DNA from: Alteromonas sp. IB21
GTDB lineage: Bacteria; Pseudomonadota; Gammaproteobacteria; Enterobacterales; Alteromonadaceae
Length of the DNA: 64,000 nucleotides
Assembly (NCBI RefSeq): GCF_016405965.1
Contig: NZ_JAEFCD010000022.1
Coordinates: 1 to 64,000, forward strand
Direction: 5' to 3'
In this document: positions 36,338 to 45,579 of the stretch, piece after piece
Layout: each line of letters begins with the position of its first letter
Numbering within the stretch: position 1 is the stretch's first letter
The notes under the pieces: model-generated
The model's database searches: none
Told to the model about the DNA's origin: nothing
Seen by the model: the letters and a program-made list of their open reading frames with translations, nothing else
Translations under genes and position numbers: made by a program

Positions 36338-38353
36338 ATGAAACTAAATGAAGCTCAAGAATCTGCCGTAACCTACGTCTCTGGACCATGTTTGGTGCTG
36401 GCTGGGGCTGGTAGTGGTAAAACCCGTGTAATTACCAACAAAATTGCTCATTTAGTGCGAAACTGCGATATGCCAGCCCGGTATATTGCAGCCGTTACCT
36501 TTACCAACAAAGCCGCACGTGAAATGAAAGAACGTGTGGCGCAAACCTTGGGTAAGCCCGAAGCGCGCGGGTTAAAAGTATCTACCTTCCACACTATGGG
36601 CTTAACCATAATCAAAGCCCACGTGAAAGATTTAGGGTTGAAACCAGGCTTTTCTTTGTTCGATGATAAAGACTCGTTTGCCCTGCTTAGTGATCTAACA
36701 TCCGACACCCTAGATGGTGATAAAGATCAGCTTCAGCTCTTACAAAGCTGTATCTCGAACTGGAAAAATGACCTTATCTTGCCCGATGCCTTACTACGGT
36801 CGGCAACGAGTACTGGCGAGCGAGAATTTGCAGAAGCCTATAAACGCTATCAAGATAACCTAAAAGCTTATAACGCGCTGGATTTCGACGACCTCATTCT
36901 TCTTCCCACGCTTCTATTGAAAAGTAGCGAAGCCATAAGAACAAAATGGCAAAGCAAAATTCGCTACCTGCTGGTGGACGAATATCAAGACACCAACACC
37001 AGTCAGTATGAGCTGGTAAAGCTTTTGGTAGGGGAGCGCGCGCGCTTCACCGTGGTAGGCGACGACGACCAGTCTATCTATTCTTGGCGGGGCGCTAAGC
37101 CTCAGAACCTGCATTTATTGCAGCAAGATTTTCCCCGTTTAAACGTAATTAAGCTGCAGCAAAACTATCGCTCATCAGGCCGTATTCTGCATTGCGCGAA
37201 TATTCTTATTCAGAATAATCCGCACTTGTTCGACAAAACCCTGTTTTCAGAACTGCAGTACGGTGAACCGCTAAAAGTCATCGAGGCAAAAAACGAAGAG
37301 CACGAAGGCGAGCGTGTAGTGGCAGAATTGCTGGCGCACAAGTTTATGAACCGCACGCAATTTAAAGACTACGCTATTTTGTATCGCGGTAACCACCAAA
37401 GCCGTATCTTCGAAAAGCTGCTAATGAGCAACCGCATTCCGTACAAGATTAGCGGCGGTATGTCGTTCTTTGGCCGGGCCGAAGTGAAAGACATCATGGC
37501 CTACTTACGGCTGCTAGTGAATCAAGATGACGATAATGCCTTACTGCGTATCATTAACACGCCAGGGCGGGGCATAGGCCGTGCTACGCTAGAAAAGCTA
37601 GGCAACTTTGCCAATAGCTTAGGCGTGTCTATGTTTGAGGCGGCCACACATCCTAACTTAAATAGTGTATTGCCAGATAAAGCCTTTCACGCGGTATCGA
37701 GCTTTTCGCGATGGATAGTTGAACTTTCAGACAACGCTGAGCGCGGCAATACGGCAGACGCTGTGCGTACCATGATCCGCACCATGGGTTACGAAGAATG
37801 GCTATATGAAACCAGCGCCAGCCCCAAAGCCGCTGAAATGGCGATGGCTAACGTAAGTACCCTATTTGGGTGGGTGAATGACATGCTAGAAGGCAACGAC
37901 CTCGACCAGCCCATGACGTTAACCGAAGTTGTGAACCGCCTTATTCTGCGAGACATGATGGAACGCGGCGAAGACGATGGGGAAGGGGACCAAGTTCAGC
38001 TAATGACCCTGCATGCCTCCAAAGGCTTGGAATTCCCTATTGTATTCTTAGTGGGAATGGAAGAAGGGTTGTTACCCCACCAAAGCAGTATTGATGAAGA
38101 TAATGTTGAAGAAGAGCGCAGGCTTGCGTATGTAGGTATTACCCGAGCCCAGCGTGAACTTATTTTCAGCCTTGCCAAAGAACGGCGGCAGTTCGGAGAA
38201 GTCATTAATCCAGAGCCGAGCCGGTTCTTATTTGAGCTACCGCCTGATGATGTTCAGTGGGAAAATCAAAAGCCCAAAGCAACCAAAGAAGAGCGTCAGC
38301 AAAAAGCGCAGGTGGGCATTGCTAATCTTCGAGATATTCTTGGTAAGAAGTAA
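36338..38353 (+). CDS. rep: ATP-dependent DNA helicase Rep (UvrD family)
   Basis: 671 aa, the size of E. coli Rep. Superfamily 1 motifs in order: [11 protein letters not shown] (Walker A, 23-33), [59 protein letters not shown] and [12 protein letters not shown] 3'-5' helicase that helps replication forks through protein roadblocks. Its last codons and stop lie inside a 7-bp tandem repeat. Confidence 0.96.
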   Translation: MKLNEAQESAVTYVSGPCLVLAGAGSGKTRVITNKIAHLVRNCDMPARYIAAVTFTNKAAREMKERVAQTLGKPEARGLKVSTFHTMGLTIIKAHVKDLGLKPGFSLFDDKDSFALLSDLTSDTLDGDKDQLQLLQSCISNWKNDLILPDALLRSATSTGEREFAEAYKRYQDNLKAYNALDFDDLILLPTLLLKSSEAIRTKWQSKIRYLLVDEYQDTNTSQYELVKLLVGERARFTVVGDDDQSIYSWRGAKPQNLHLLQQDFPRLNVIKLQQNYRSSGRILHCANILIQNNPHLFDKTLFSELQYGEPLKVIEAKNEEHEGERVVAELLAHKFMNRTQFKDYAILYRGNHQSRIFEKLLMSNRIPYKISGGMSFFGRAEVKDIMAYLRLLVNQDDDNALLRIINTPGRGIGRATLEKLGNFANSLGVSMFEAATHPNLNSVLPDKAFHAVSSFSRWIVELSDNAERGNTADAVRTMIRTMGYEEWLYETSASPKAAEMAMANVSTLFGWVNDMLEGNDLDQPMTLTEVVNRLILRDMMERGEDDGEGDQVQLMTLHASKGLEFPIVFLVGMEEGLLPHQSSIDEDNVEEERRLAYVGITRAQRELIFSLAKERRQFGEVINPEPSRFLFELPPDDVQWENQKPKATKEERQQKAQVGIANLRDILGKK

Positions 38354-38405
38354 GAAGTAAGAAGTAAGAAGTAAGAAGTAAGAAGTAAGAAGTAAGAAGT
38401 AAGAA
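38343..38405 (+). repeat. Nine tandem copies of the heptamer GTAAGAA
   Basis: Nine exact copies in a row, the first spanning the last codons of rep and the second holding its TAA stop (38351-38353). Read in frame, copy-number changes would not alter the Rep protein as long as two copies remain. Likely a slippage-expanded microsatellite in the rep 3' untranslated region. Confidence 0.95.
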
Positions 38406-38446
38406 GTACTTATTTTTAGGCTATATTTGATAGTAAGTACTTGCTT

Positions 38447-41047
38447 TTAACTTGCAAGCGACGACATATCAAGCACTCTTGCATGCTTTAATATTTTGCC
38501 TTGCCCATAAATACATTCAATTTCATTAAGCGCATCTAGCTGGGCTTGAGAGTCAACACCCTCTGCAATAACCTGAAACTTCAAATGCTCGGAAATAAGC
38601 ATGACAGACTGAATAAGTTTTAGGTTACGTTGAGAGCGAGGAAGCGACTTCACAAATCGATGGTCAATTTTAATATAGTCAAACGGGTAGGCAAATAAAT
38701 AACTTAAGGAGGCCAAACCGCTACCAAAGTTATCTAACACCAGCGTCACGCCTGCACGCTTTAATTTTTTAATGGCAGGTAGGATAAACTGAGAGCGACG
38801 GTTCAGATCATTTTCATCAAACTCGAAAACTAACTGGCTGGGTGTTATGCCAGAAGTATCTATTACGGCTAGCATTTGGTTGACCATAGAGGCTTGCAAT
38901 AGATGATTTATCGAGACGTTTACCGCAATCTTGTTGATAGGTTCGTCGGTATTCGCGTAATAGTTCAGCAACTCGCAAGCCTTCGTTAGCTGAAACAGGT
39001 CGAGGTCTAAAGTAAGTCCACTTTGCTCGGCCACTTGCCTAAACTGTTCCCTGGCTATCTTGCCATAAGCAGGATGCGACCAACGAATATACATCTCTCT
39101 GTAAAGCGTGCTATTGTCGTTAAGCTTGATAACAGGCTGTAGGAAGTAGTCGAACTCTTCTTCACGTAAGGCTCGCCTAAACTCATTCTCAAGTTCAAGC
39201 TCTTCAATAAGCCTGTCGCGCATGCTTTTATCGAACATCACAAAGCGACCGCGGCCAAGAGTTTTTGCTTGGTACATGGCAGCATCGGCGTCACGTAATA
39301 CTTCATCTGCGCTGCGATAATAGCTCTCTAGATGCGCAATACCTATACTCGCACCGGAATACATTTCGCGGCCATCAAGTAAAAACGGCTCAGAAATAGA
39401 CGAGATAATGCGGTTAGCGACTTCTTCCACATCGGCCTCATCTTCGAAGTTATCCAGCAGCACAACAAACTCATCGCCGCCTAGTCGGGCTAATAAGTCG
39501 TGGCCGCGAATACACAGCGTTATGCGCCGAGATACTTCAATAAGAAACTCATCGCCTGCATGATGGCCAAGGGTATCGTTAATAACTTTAAATCTGTCTA
39601 GGTCGATAAACAAAACCGCAAACATGCTATCGCTGTAGCGTTGCTTGCTGGCTATAGCAAGTTCTAAGCGGCTGGTGAACATAGAGCGGTTTGGCAAGTC
39701 AGTCAGCGCGTCGTGATGCGCATCATGGATAAGCTTAAGCTCAATTTCTTTACGCTCTTCAATCTGCTGTTTTAGGAACTTGTTGGTACGGTTTAGTTCG
39801 GCAGTGCGCTCTTTTACACGTTCTTCAAGCTGCACGTTATAGCGCTGCATTGATTCCGTATTGCGTTTACGCTCAATGGCAACAGCAATATGGTGCGATA
39901 CAAAACGCAACAACTCTTGGTCTCGTAAATTATATTTCGCTAATTTTCCGTAAGTTTGTACCGCGATAACACCCGCTATTTCACCATCAACAACAAGTGG
40001 AGAGCCTAGCCATGAGTTTGCGCTATTCAACATGGTTTGCGCTACCGATACATCAATCTCGCCTGACTCTGCTAGCTCTAATACTCTTGGCGGGTTGATG
40101 AGCTCTGCATGACCAGTGCGCAATACAAATTCAGTCAGGCCCAAACCGAGTGGCCTAGCACTTATTTCACTTTGCTTGGTATCGCTAAAATAAGGAAACT
40201 CTAATAAACCTTCTTCTTTATTAAGGATAGCAATGTAACAGTTAGGTGCACTGATAAGCCTTGCCAAAATTTCATGCAAACTGGAATAAAACGCATCCAT
40301 ATCGCCTTCAAGGTTAGCGGCAAGTTCAGAAATTTCGAAAAGCGCTTGTTGTAACGACTCTACTTTTTGACGTTCGAGAATTTCTTCCTGAAGATCATCG
40401 TTAATTTTTCGTAGCTGACGGGTTCTTTCGCGAATGGTGCGTTCGGTGAGTTCTCTATTTTTTACTCGATCTACCGTGGTCACAATATGCTGTGAAACAA
40501 ATAGCAGAACTTCTAAATCTTCTTGTGAATAATGCACACCCTCATCATAGGTTTGCACTACCATTGCCCCAATAACTTGACTGCCACGTTTTAACGGCAC
40601 GCCTAGCCATTCAACAGGTGGCGAACCTACCAGTTTGATACCGTATTCTGCAGCGAGCCGTTCTTCATCATCGCGTTTGTAGAACAAATGATTGCCGGTT
40701 TTCAGAATGTAACCGGTCATGCCATCCATTAATTGTTCAGCGGGTAATTGCCTGACGGTTTTTTCGTCGAACTCATCAACAAAATAGGCAAAATCAACTA
40801 CGTGGGTTTCTGGTTCGTAAAAGGCGACAAAGAAGTTATCTGCGTTCATGAAGTCGGCAATGATTTCATGAATGGCGGAGTAAAGACGATTGAGTTGGCT
40901 TACAGAGCTGGCAAGCTCGGAAATATCAAAAAGCGCCTTCTGAACACGCTCAGCACGCTTATATTTTTCGGTGAGTTGCTGAAGCTGCGGTATAAGTTCG
41001 CGCAGTTCTTCTTCCGTCAACTCATGTTGCGTCGAATCTTTTGACAT
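38447..41047 (-). CDS. GAF-GAF-GGDEF-EAL protein with degenerate EAL domain
   Basis: 866 aa, soluble. Two GAF domains (about residues 40-190 and 225-385), each with a similar SLHEI/AIHEI plus YFVDEF or YFSD layout, joined by coiled-coil linkers. GGDEF at 523-527 with an RxxD site (RGHD) five residues before it, so the cyclase looks active and feedback-inhibited. In the EAL domain the signature is REM at residue 650-652 (E651 kept, A-L lost), the DDFG motif reads LDNFG, ELTE reads FEFDEN and EGVE reads EGVD. The EAL part is probably not an active phosphodiesterase. Monocistronic. Confidence 0.88.
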   Translation of the reverse strand: MSKDSTQHELTEEELRELIPQLQQLTEKYKRAERVQKALFDISELASSVSQLNRLYSAIHEIIADFMNADNFFVAFYEPETHVVDFAYFVDEFDEKTVRQLPAEQLMDGMTGYILKTGNHLFYKRDDEERLAAEYGIKLVGSPPVEWLGVPLKRGSQVIGAMVVQTYDEGVHYSQEDLEVLLFVSQHIVTTVDRVKNRELTERTIRERTRQLRKINDDLQEEILERQKVESLQQALFEISELAANLEGDMDAFYSSLHEILARLISAPNCYIAILNKEEGLLEFPYFSDTKQSEISARPLGLGLTEFVLRTGHAELINPPRVLELAESGEIDVSVAQTMLNSANSWLGSPLVVDGEIAGVIAVQTYGKLAKYNLRDQELLRFVSHHIAVAIERKRNTESMQRYNVQLEERVKERTAELNRTNKFLKQQIEERKEIELKLIHDAHHDALTDLPNRSMFTSRLELAIASKQRYSDSMFAVLFIDLDRFKVINDTLGHHAGDEFLIEVSRRITLCIRGHDLLARLGGDEFVVLLDNFEDEADVEEVANRIISSISEPFLLDGREMYSGASIGIAHLESYYRSADEVLRDADAAMYQAKTLGRGRFVMFDKSMRDRLIEELELENEFRRALREEEFDYFLQPVIKLNDNSTLYREMYIRWSHPAYGKIAREQFRQVAEQSGLTLDLDLFQLTKACELLNYYANTDEPINKIAVNVSINHLLQASMVNQMLAVIDTSGITPSQLVFEFDENDLNRRSQFILPAIKKLKRAGVTLVLDNFGSGLASLSYLFAYPFDYIKIDHRFVKSLPRSQRNLKLIQSVMLISEHLKFQVIAEGVDSQAQLDALNEIECIYGQGKILKHARVLDMSSLAS

Positions 41048-41150
41048 TCCGCTCGCCAGTTAAAAAGTAACATTTCACCACCAAGGTAAATTACCCGATA
41101 AGTAGGTAAAACGCTACTTTTTCCATCAAGTTGTAGGGATTGTGCGGGTA

Positions 41151-41558
41151 TTAGATACCTTCAATCATGTACTCGATTGCAGCTTTAATTTCGTCATCAG
41201 AACAGTTTCCGCATGTGCCGCGAGGAGGCATGGCGTTAATACCGTTTAATGCGTTTTGCCATACACCGTCAAGACCGCGATCATCTAAACGAGGTTGCCA
41301 GTCAGCTGCGTTTTGAAGCTTGGGTGCACCTAGTACGCCCGCTGCGTGACATGCAACACACGCTGAGTTGTAAACGTCTTCACCAGACTTTGCGCCGCCA
41401 GCTGCTGCCGCGCTGCCTTGAGCTGCTGCGCCCGCCACGTGTACCTGGCCTAGCGGTTTAATACGCTCGGCAATTTCATCGTTACTCATTTCTTGTGCTT
41501 GTGCTGCAAAAACAGTTAGCGCAGTAGCAGCCACAGTTAACCAAGTCTTTAATTTCAC
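41151..41558 (-). CDS. Cytochrome c5 family protein
   Basis: 135 aa with a signal peptide (cleavage after AAQA, about residue 21) and an Ala/Gly-rich linker. Heme site C67-V-A-C70-H71; Met110 in INAMPPRG is the likely axial ligand; Cys116 and Cys119 (TCGNC) are the extra disulfide of cytochromes c5. Periplasmic electron carrier toward terminal oxidases. Monocistronic, upstream of the tRNA gene. Confidence 0.93.
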   Translation of the reverse strand: MKLKTWLTVAATALTVFAAQAQEMSNDEIAERIKPLGQVHVAGAAAQGSAAAAGGAKSGEDVYNSACVACHAAGVLGAPKLQNAADWQPRLDDRGLDGVWQNALNGINAMPPRGTCGNCSDDEIKAAIEYMIEGI

Positions 41559-41823
41559 ATCTGTCTCCAGGCAATGATGAATTTGTTTAAAATATAACTG
41601 GCCAGATTATAACGGTAAATTAGGGCTGAACAACTATTTGAAGCCAATTACCCATAAAAAGTAAGGATTTTTAACACTAAAGCCAAGCTACCTGAAGAGA
41701 TTTTAATAAATGAGTTGATGCCAGCCCGTGCCATAAGTATTATTACGCCCCGTTCGCATTATACGTTTAACACCGCAGTTCATTAGTGCAAACGCCACAA
41801 AGTTACTACATTGTTTACACAAA

Positions 41824-41900
41824 CCGCCCTTAGCTCAGCTGGATAGAGCGCGGCCCTCCGGAGGCCGAGGCCAGAGGTTCGAATCCTCTAGGGCGGGCCA
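41824..41900 (+). tRNA. tRNA-Arg (anticodon CCG)
   Basis: 77 nt. Acceptor CCGCCCT pairs with AGGGCGG, followed by the discriminator G and an encoded CCA. The D-arm is AGCTCAGCTGGATAGAGC; the anticodon arm CGGCC-CTCCGGA-GGCCG gives anticodon CCG; the T-arm is AGAGG-TTCGAAT-CCTCT. Reads CGG codons. It stands alone and is followed by gene fragments, as expected for an integration site. Confidence 0.96.
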
Positions 41901-41999
41901 TTTCCCTCTTGTTTGTCCTTCGCTTTATTTCGTTACAACTTGCCCAAAAGCGACCTGTGACCACGTTGTGACCAAGTAGTACGCTTTGAGCTCGAGTTA

Positions 42000-42239
42000 C
42001 TAAATATCTTCCTTACTGGCAAGCCGCTTGGTTAGCTCGTCAGGCTCGATTACTCTATATTGTGGCTCATTTGCATCTGGTGAAACTTCTGACTCCTGTT
42101 CACTCGCCTTAAATAAAAAGGCCCCTGCCAGATCATTGCCAATGGCTCTGACTTGGGAATAGACGTTTCTTTCTGAGATACCGAGATGATCAGCTAAGAG
42201 CTTTCGCGCTTCACCATACCCATCGCCGTTCGCTTGGCT
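42000..42239 (-). pseudogene. C-terminal fragment of an unknown helix-turn-helix protein
   Basis: Open frame of about 79 residues ending at 42000. The preserved part reads GDGYGEARKLLADHLGIS then ERNVYSQVRAIGNDL, which looks like a helix-turn-helix DNA-binding segment, followed by an acidic tail ending KRLASKEDI. No start codon or RBS; an in-frame TAA lies immediately upstream, at the junction with the AbiEii fragment. Family not identified. Confidence 0.5.
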
Positions 42240-42246
42240 TTAATGA

Positions 42247-42681
42247 GTTGTCCCAACACGTAAGCATCTTCCGGTACAAAGCAGCAAAGAGATACTGGCC
42301 GACAATCTGATTGCGTTAGCGTTTCGAGAGCACCGGATAAAACCAAGGGACGTGTGGGACTTAGCGTGGCTAAGCCAACAGAACGTTCCGATTGAAGCTT
42401 CACTGGTAAAAAAGAAGCTTGTGATGCGTGGTAAAACTCAGAAAGGTTTTCTCAAAAATATAAAGATACACGTTGGATCCATTCTGGCGTCGGATGAGAC
42501 GAAATTTCACTTTGAGAGAGAAATGTTACGATTTGTCCCTAAAGATATCCGCGAACGTACCTTAAATCGCAAGGAGTTTTGGCCATATGTGGGTGAAACG
42601 ATAGCCTCACAAATCGAGACAATTGGAGCGGCGCTGAATAGAAATTCCACAAATGGCCACGATTCATACATGAAAATGTAG
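42247..42681 (+). pseudogene. 5'-truncated AbiEii/AbiGii-type nucleotidyltransferase toxin
   Basis: An open frame of 144 codons without a proper start that carries the C-terminal half of an AbiEii nucleotidyltransferase: SSKEILADNLIALAFREHR, then IKPRDVWDLAWLSQQN. The EILADK...RDxxD pattern is typical of the family (PF08843). The N-terminal nucleotidyltransferase core with its G-S and D-x-D is missing, so it is inactive. In type IV toxin-antitoxin pairs this toxin partners an AbiEi-type antitoxin, which is absent here. Its 5' edge meets the truncated HTH gene at about 42240. Confidence 0.65.
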
Positions 42682-42701
42682 AAAGCAAAGCTCACTACAC
42701 C

Positions 42702-43523
42702 CTAAAAAATATAAATAAAACCCACGCCCACTTCAGTTTCGTAATCGCTTCGCGCGATAGGGCTATCTTGCACGTCACTACTGTAATACTCAAAAAGTGC
42801 CTCGCCATAAAGCTGCCAACTGTCATTGATATAGTGTCGAAAACTATAGTCAACGCCAATGGAACGCAGGCCACCGCTTAAGTTAGTTTCAGCCAATCCA
42901 GAGGCTTGCGCTTGCTCGGCGTTTATGCCGAAACCTCTATTGGCATATTCACTATCATGAAACACGGCTACTAAGTTTATTTCATGGCCGGTACCGTCAA
43001 TGTGGTCGCCAAAGCGGCGGCCTATGCCAAATAACCCTAAATTTCCGTCTCCGCCGGTTACCACTCGGCCAACCAACCAGTAACGCCAGTCATCAGTAAA
43101 TGAACGTCGAGCTTGAAGTACCAATTCAAATCCTTCGTCTTGTTCACCTAAGCCATCAAGGTTGCCATCGTCAGAGTCGCCTTCTTCTCGGCCCTCTTCA
43201 AAACCTAATAAGGCTTCTAACAGCCATTTGTCACCTTGAAGTCCTCGCCAGCCAAATGCCTCTCCGGCAAAATAAAAAATATTATCACCGCTGCGCCACT
43301 GCACGGCTCCTGCAGGTTGAAGTTCTAACCCAAACTCATCCGAGCCTTCGTATGCGGTTTCGTATTCAATACCTAAGCCAAGGCCAAAGCTCCAACCGTC
43401 TTCCCCCTTAGTAAAGTCGTCTAGCGATGGCAAAGGAACCAGTGCAGCATTGTTCTCCTGTGCCGAAGCCAATTGAAAAGTGAGGCAGTAAATACACAAT
43501 ACAAATGAGATAGCCTTTTTCAT
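42702..43523 (-). CDS. MipA/OmpV family outer-membrane protein
   Basis: 273 aa from the ATG at 43523 (MKKAISFVLCIYC), which has GGAG ten bases upstream; the frame stays open further but without a signal sequence. The signal peptide ends LASA; the mature N-terminus GWSFGLGLGIEYETAYEGSD is the MipA start, and the C-terminus ends GVGFIYIF. MipA in E. coli is a scaffold protein for murein synthesis; many homologues are outer-membrane proteins of unclear role. Confidence 0.87.
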   Translation of the reverse strand: MKKAISFVLCIYCLTFQLASAQENNAALVPLPSLDDFTKGEDGWSFGLGLGIEYETAYEGSDEFGLELQPAGAVQWRSGDNIFYFAGEAFGWRGLQGDKWLLEALLGFEEGREEGDSDDGNLDGLGEQDEGFELVLQARRSFTDDWRYWLVGRVVTGGDGNLGLFGIGRRFGDHIDGTGHEINLVAVFHDSEYANRGFGINAEQAQASGLAETNLSGGLRSIGVDYSFRHYINDSWQLYGEALFEYYSSDVQDSPIARSDYETEVGVGFIYIF

Positions 43524-43891
43524 GTAACAGTAACTCCACATTGTTATTTTTAATTGTAAGTTCTTAGTTGCGCAACACATCAAACAGCCGAGTTTACTAT
43601 TGAGTTTCGCGCCATGGTTAATCAGTGTTTTTGAATCATCCGATACGCTAAATAACAGGCCGCGCTAGTAACGCAGATATTTGGTTTAACATGGGCATGA
43701 GTATAGACGACCGTTCGGCGGTGCATATCGAAAATGTAGAAGCTGTTGATTTTATGTATGAATGGCCAACGATTATTCGACCATTTCCACTAGCAACTTG
43801 TGAAAAAAACTAACCGTTAATACAAAAAAGGGGTATTTCGTTGAGTGTTCACTGTATAAATGTATGTGATACGAACCTAGGAGCGCAGTAA
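43524..43891. other. Intergenic spacer between mipA-like and LytTR genes
   Basis: About 370 bp between divergent genes. It holds one small plus-strand open frame, 43691-43813 (40 aa: MGMSIDDRSAVHIENVEAVDF, continuing MYEWPTI), with no RBS. Its short conserved-looking block (ENVEAVDFMYEWP) reminds me of the small DUF982 family but I cannot confirm this. Otherwise it carries presumed promoters for both genes; no clear motifs seen. Confidence 0.4.
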
Positions 43892-44776
43892 GTGTTAGTT
43901 AGCGATACAGTTTTAGGCAGGGCACCGTTAAAGAGTGGATTTGCCGTTACAGCATTTGGCCTCACCCTGTTGTTTACGTTAATGGAGCCGGAATCTTCTT
44001 ACGGCCTAAACTTTTTCCAACGATTGCTATTCTGGTTTCTGCAAATTTCGGCTGCGTTACTGGGGTTAATGTTTGCTAGCTACGTAACCACCAAGATGCC
44101 ACCCAAGCAATTTCCTTTGTACTTATTACTACTTATATCTGGTCTTTTGGGGGCCGTGCTTGTTTCTCCTATTTTTGCATCAATCGATTATTGGTTTCCC
44201 GGCTTAGAAGATGAGCCGGACAGTTGGGTTGATATGCTCGATCAGAAAGGCCCTTTCTTTCGGGTAATATCAGAATTTCTTGAAGTGACACCTGGCATTA
44301 TTACGCTATGGTTTTTAATAAACATTCCATTACTTTTAAAGGTTACTTATAAACTACCTAACGAGAAAGATAATACGCCTGAACGACATAGCCGGCCTAA
44401 AACCGAAAAAGAACTAGAACTAGAAAAGCGGAAAAAGCTAAAGGCTGAATTTTACGAAAGACTTCCGAAAGTGCTTGGCCGAGATATAATTTCTATAAGC
44501 TCCGAACTTCATTATGTGAACGTGAAAACCACAAAAGGGAATACACTCATACTTGGTGCGCTAAACCAAATAGCACACGCCTTAGACGATGAAGGTATAT
44601 TAATTCATCGTTCTCACTGGGTGCATAAAGATCACGTTATTAGGGTGCATATTTCAGGCAGTGACGCGTGGTGTGAAATGCCTTATGGCGCAAAACTGCC
44701 TATCAGTAGAAGTAAGCGTAAGCTCGTAAAGCTGTATTTTGGTAATGAAACGAATATTGATAATGTAAAAAGTTAA
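43892..44776 (+). CDS. LytTR-type transcriptional regulator with N-terminal membrane domain
   Basis: 294 aa from a GTG with TAGGAG upstream. Four predicted membrane helices in the first 150 residues, then a charged linker (KTEKELELEKRKKLKAEF) and a C-terminal LytTR DNA-binding domain: DIISISSELHYVNVKTTKGN, then LIHRSHWVHKDHVIRV. Membrane-bound LytTR proteins of this type work without a kinase partner; the membrane part is presumably the sensor. Target genes unknown. Confidence 0.87.
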   Translation: MLVSDTVLGRAPLKSGFAVTAFGLTLLFTLMEPESSYGLNFFQRLLFWFLQISAALLGLMFASYVTTKMPPKQFPLYLLLLISGLLGAVLVSPIFASIDYWFPGLEDEPDSWVDMLDQKGPFFRVISEFLEVTPGIITLWFLINIPLLLKVTYKLPNEKDNTPERHSRPKTEKELELEKRKKLKAEFYERLPKVLGRDIISISSELHYVNVKTTKGNTLILGALNQIAHALDDEGILIHRSHWVHKDHVIRVHISGSDAWCEMPYGAKLPISRSKRKLVKLYFGNETNIDNVKS

Positions 44777-44973
44777 ATTTGTTTTTTGTTTAACTCCACT
44801 TTAATGCGATACGTTGTACATTAATTTGCGCTGCATCGTGTTGATAAATGCCGTTTAACAACGGTGCTTTACTATCGTTAGCGTCAAAGCACACAATAAC
44901 CTTGACTCCGCGCACAACTCCTCTCAGGATCAACATATTGTTCATTAGTTTAATTGAATGCAAGGCTACCGTT

Positions 44974-45066
44974 ATGAAAATAGATATCGCGCTTTTAGAA
45001 GGGCAAAAACTACAGGCGAGCTTTGGTAAGCATCAAATTATCAGCGCCTACCAACTATCTCTTTAA
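44974..45066 (+). pseudogene. Possible N-terminal remnant of an OsmC-family gene
   Basis: 30-codon open frame MKIDIALLEGQKLQASFGKHQ, which resembles the beginning of OsmC-like proteins (M-K-I-D-x-x-x-L-E-x-x-K-L-x-A-x-F). It stops before the catalytic Cys region. Likely a decayed fragment, but the evidence is one short stretch. Confidence 0.35.
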
Positions 45067-45267
45067 AAAGTGAACTATTTTGCGCAAACATGTCAGTGTG
45101 TCCTCGGTTATAGCCTCACCAACCTCTTTGTCAAAAAGCATATTGGCTTCCTTCAAAGATGCTCGTAATGCTGGTTCTAATTTGCCCACTAAAGACGTCA
45201 TGATAGCGAGAGTTTGCGCTTCACTTATTCCCTGCTTTTTATCATGTTCAGGCCAGTGCCAAGGCAT
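45055..45267 (-). CDS. Small hypothetical protein
   Basis: 70 aa, MPWHWPEHDKKQGISEAQTL at the N-terminus, then a helical region with alternating charges ending CLRKIVHFLKR. A weak GGA precedes the ATG. The upstream minus-strand sequence to 45500 is also open in another frame, so this may be the end of a frameshifted gene. No family recognised. The rest of the 44777-45579 spacer shows no other supported gene. Confidence 0.35.
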   Translation of the reverse strand: MPWHWPEHDKKQGISEAQTLAIMTSLVGKLEPALRASLKEANMLFDKEVGEAITEDTLTCLRKIVHFLKR

Positions 45268-45579
45268 AATTTCATTCCATCTGTAGTGTGTGTATTTGCT
45301 TTAACATTCATTCCAGCTGGGGGCTTACCTTCTGACAATCTGGAGTAGGGAGGGAAATGATTTATTGCAAAGCACATAGTTCCACATATCACTTCGCCAT
45401 GGCTCGTTATAGCCAGGCTTAGGTCCGCTTTGCTGGTTACATAGAAGCCATGATTGCTGAAGACTTTGAAATAATGAAATGCAGGCGAGCCCTTTCTCAC
45501 ACGCTTTGTTTTACTTAATCACAAGTTATATAAAAATAGTTATACTGTTCTTCACTACTTAATTTTTAAGCGTATCAAC

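Noticed and set aside
38343-38405. Heptamer array as a phase-variation switch for Rep
   Set aside because: The stop codon lies in the second unit, so gain or loss of later units cannot change the Rep reading frame.
38343-38405. CRISPR-like repeat array
   Set aside because: The repeats are 7 bp with no spacers and no cas genes are present anywhere in the window.
42194-42403. 69-residue minus-strand frame overlapping the AbiEii fragment
   Set aside because: Most of it is antisense to the clearly coding AbiEii frame and it only reads through the junction by chance; the HTH sequence continues in another frame.
45225-45500. 91-residue minus-strand protein
   Set aside because: No RBS, no recognisable family, and it overlaps another frame; kept only as part of the decayed spacer.
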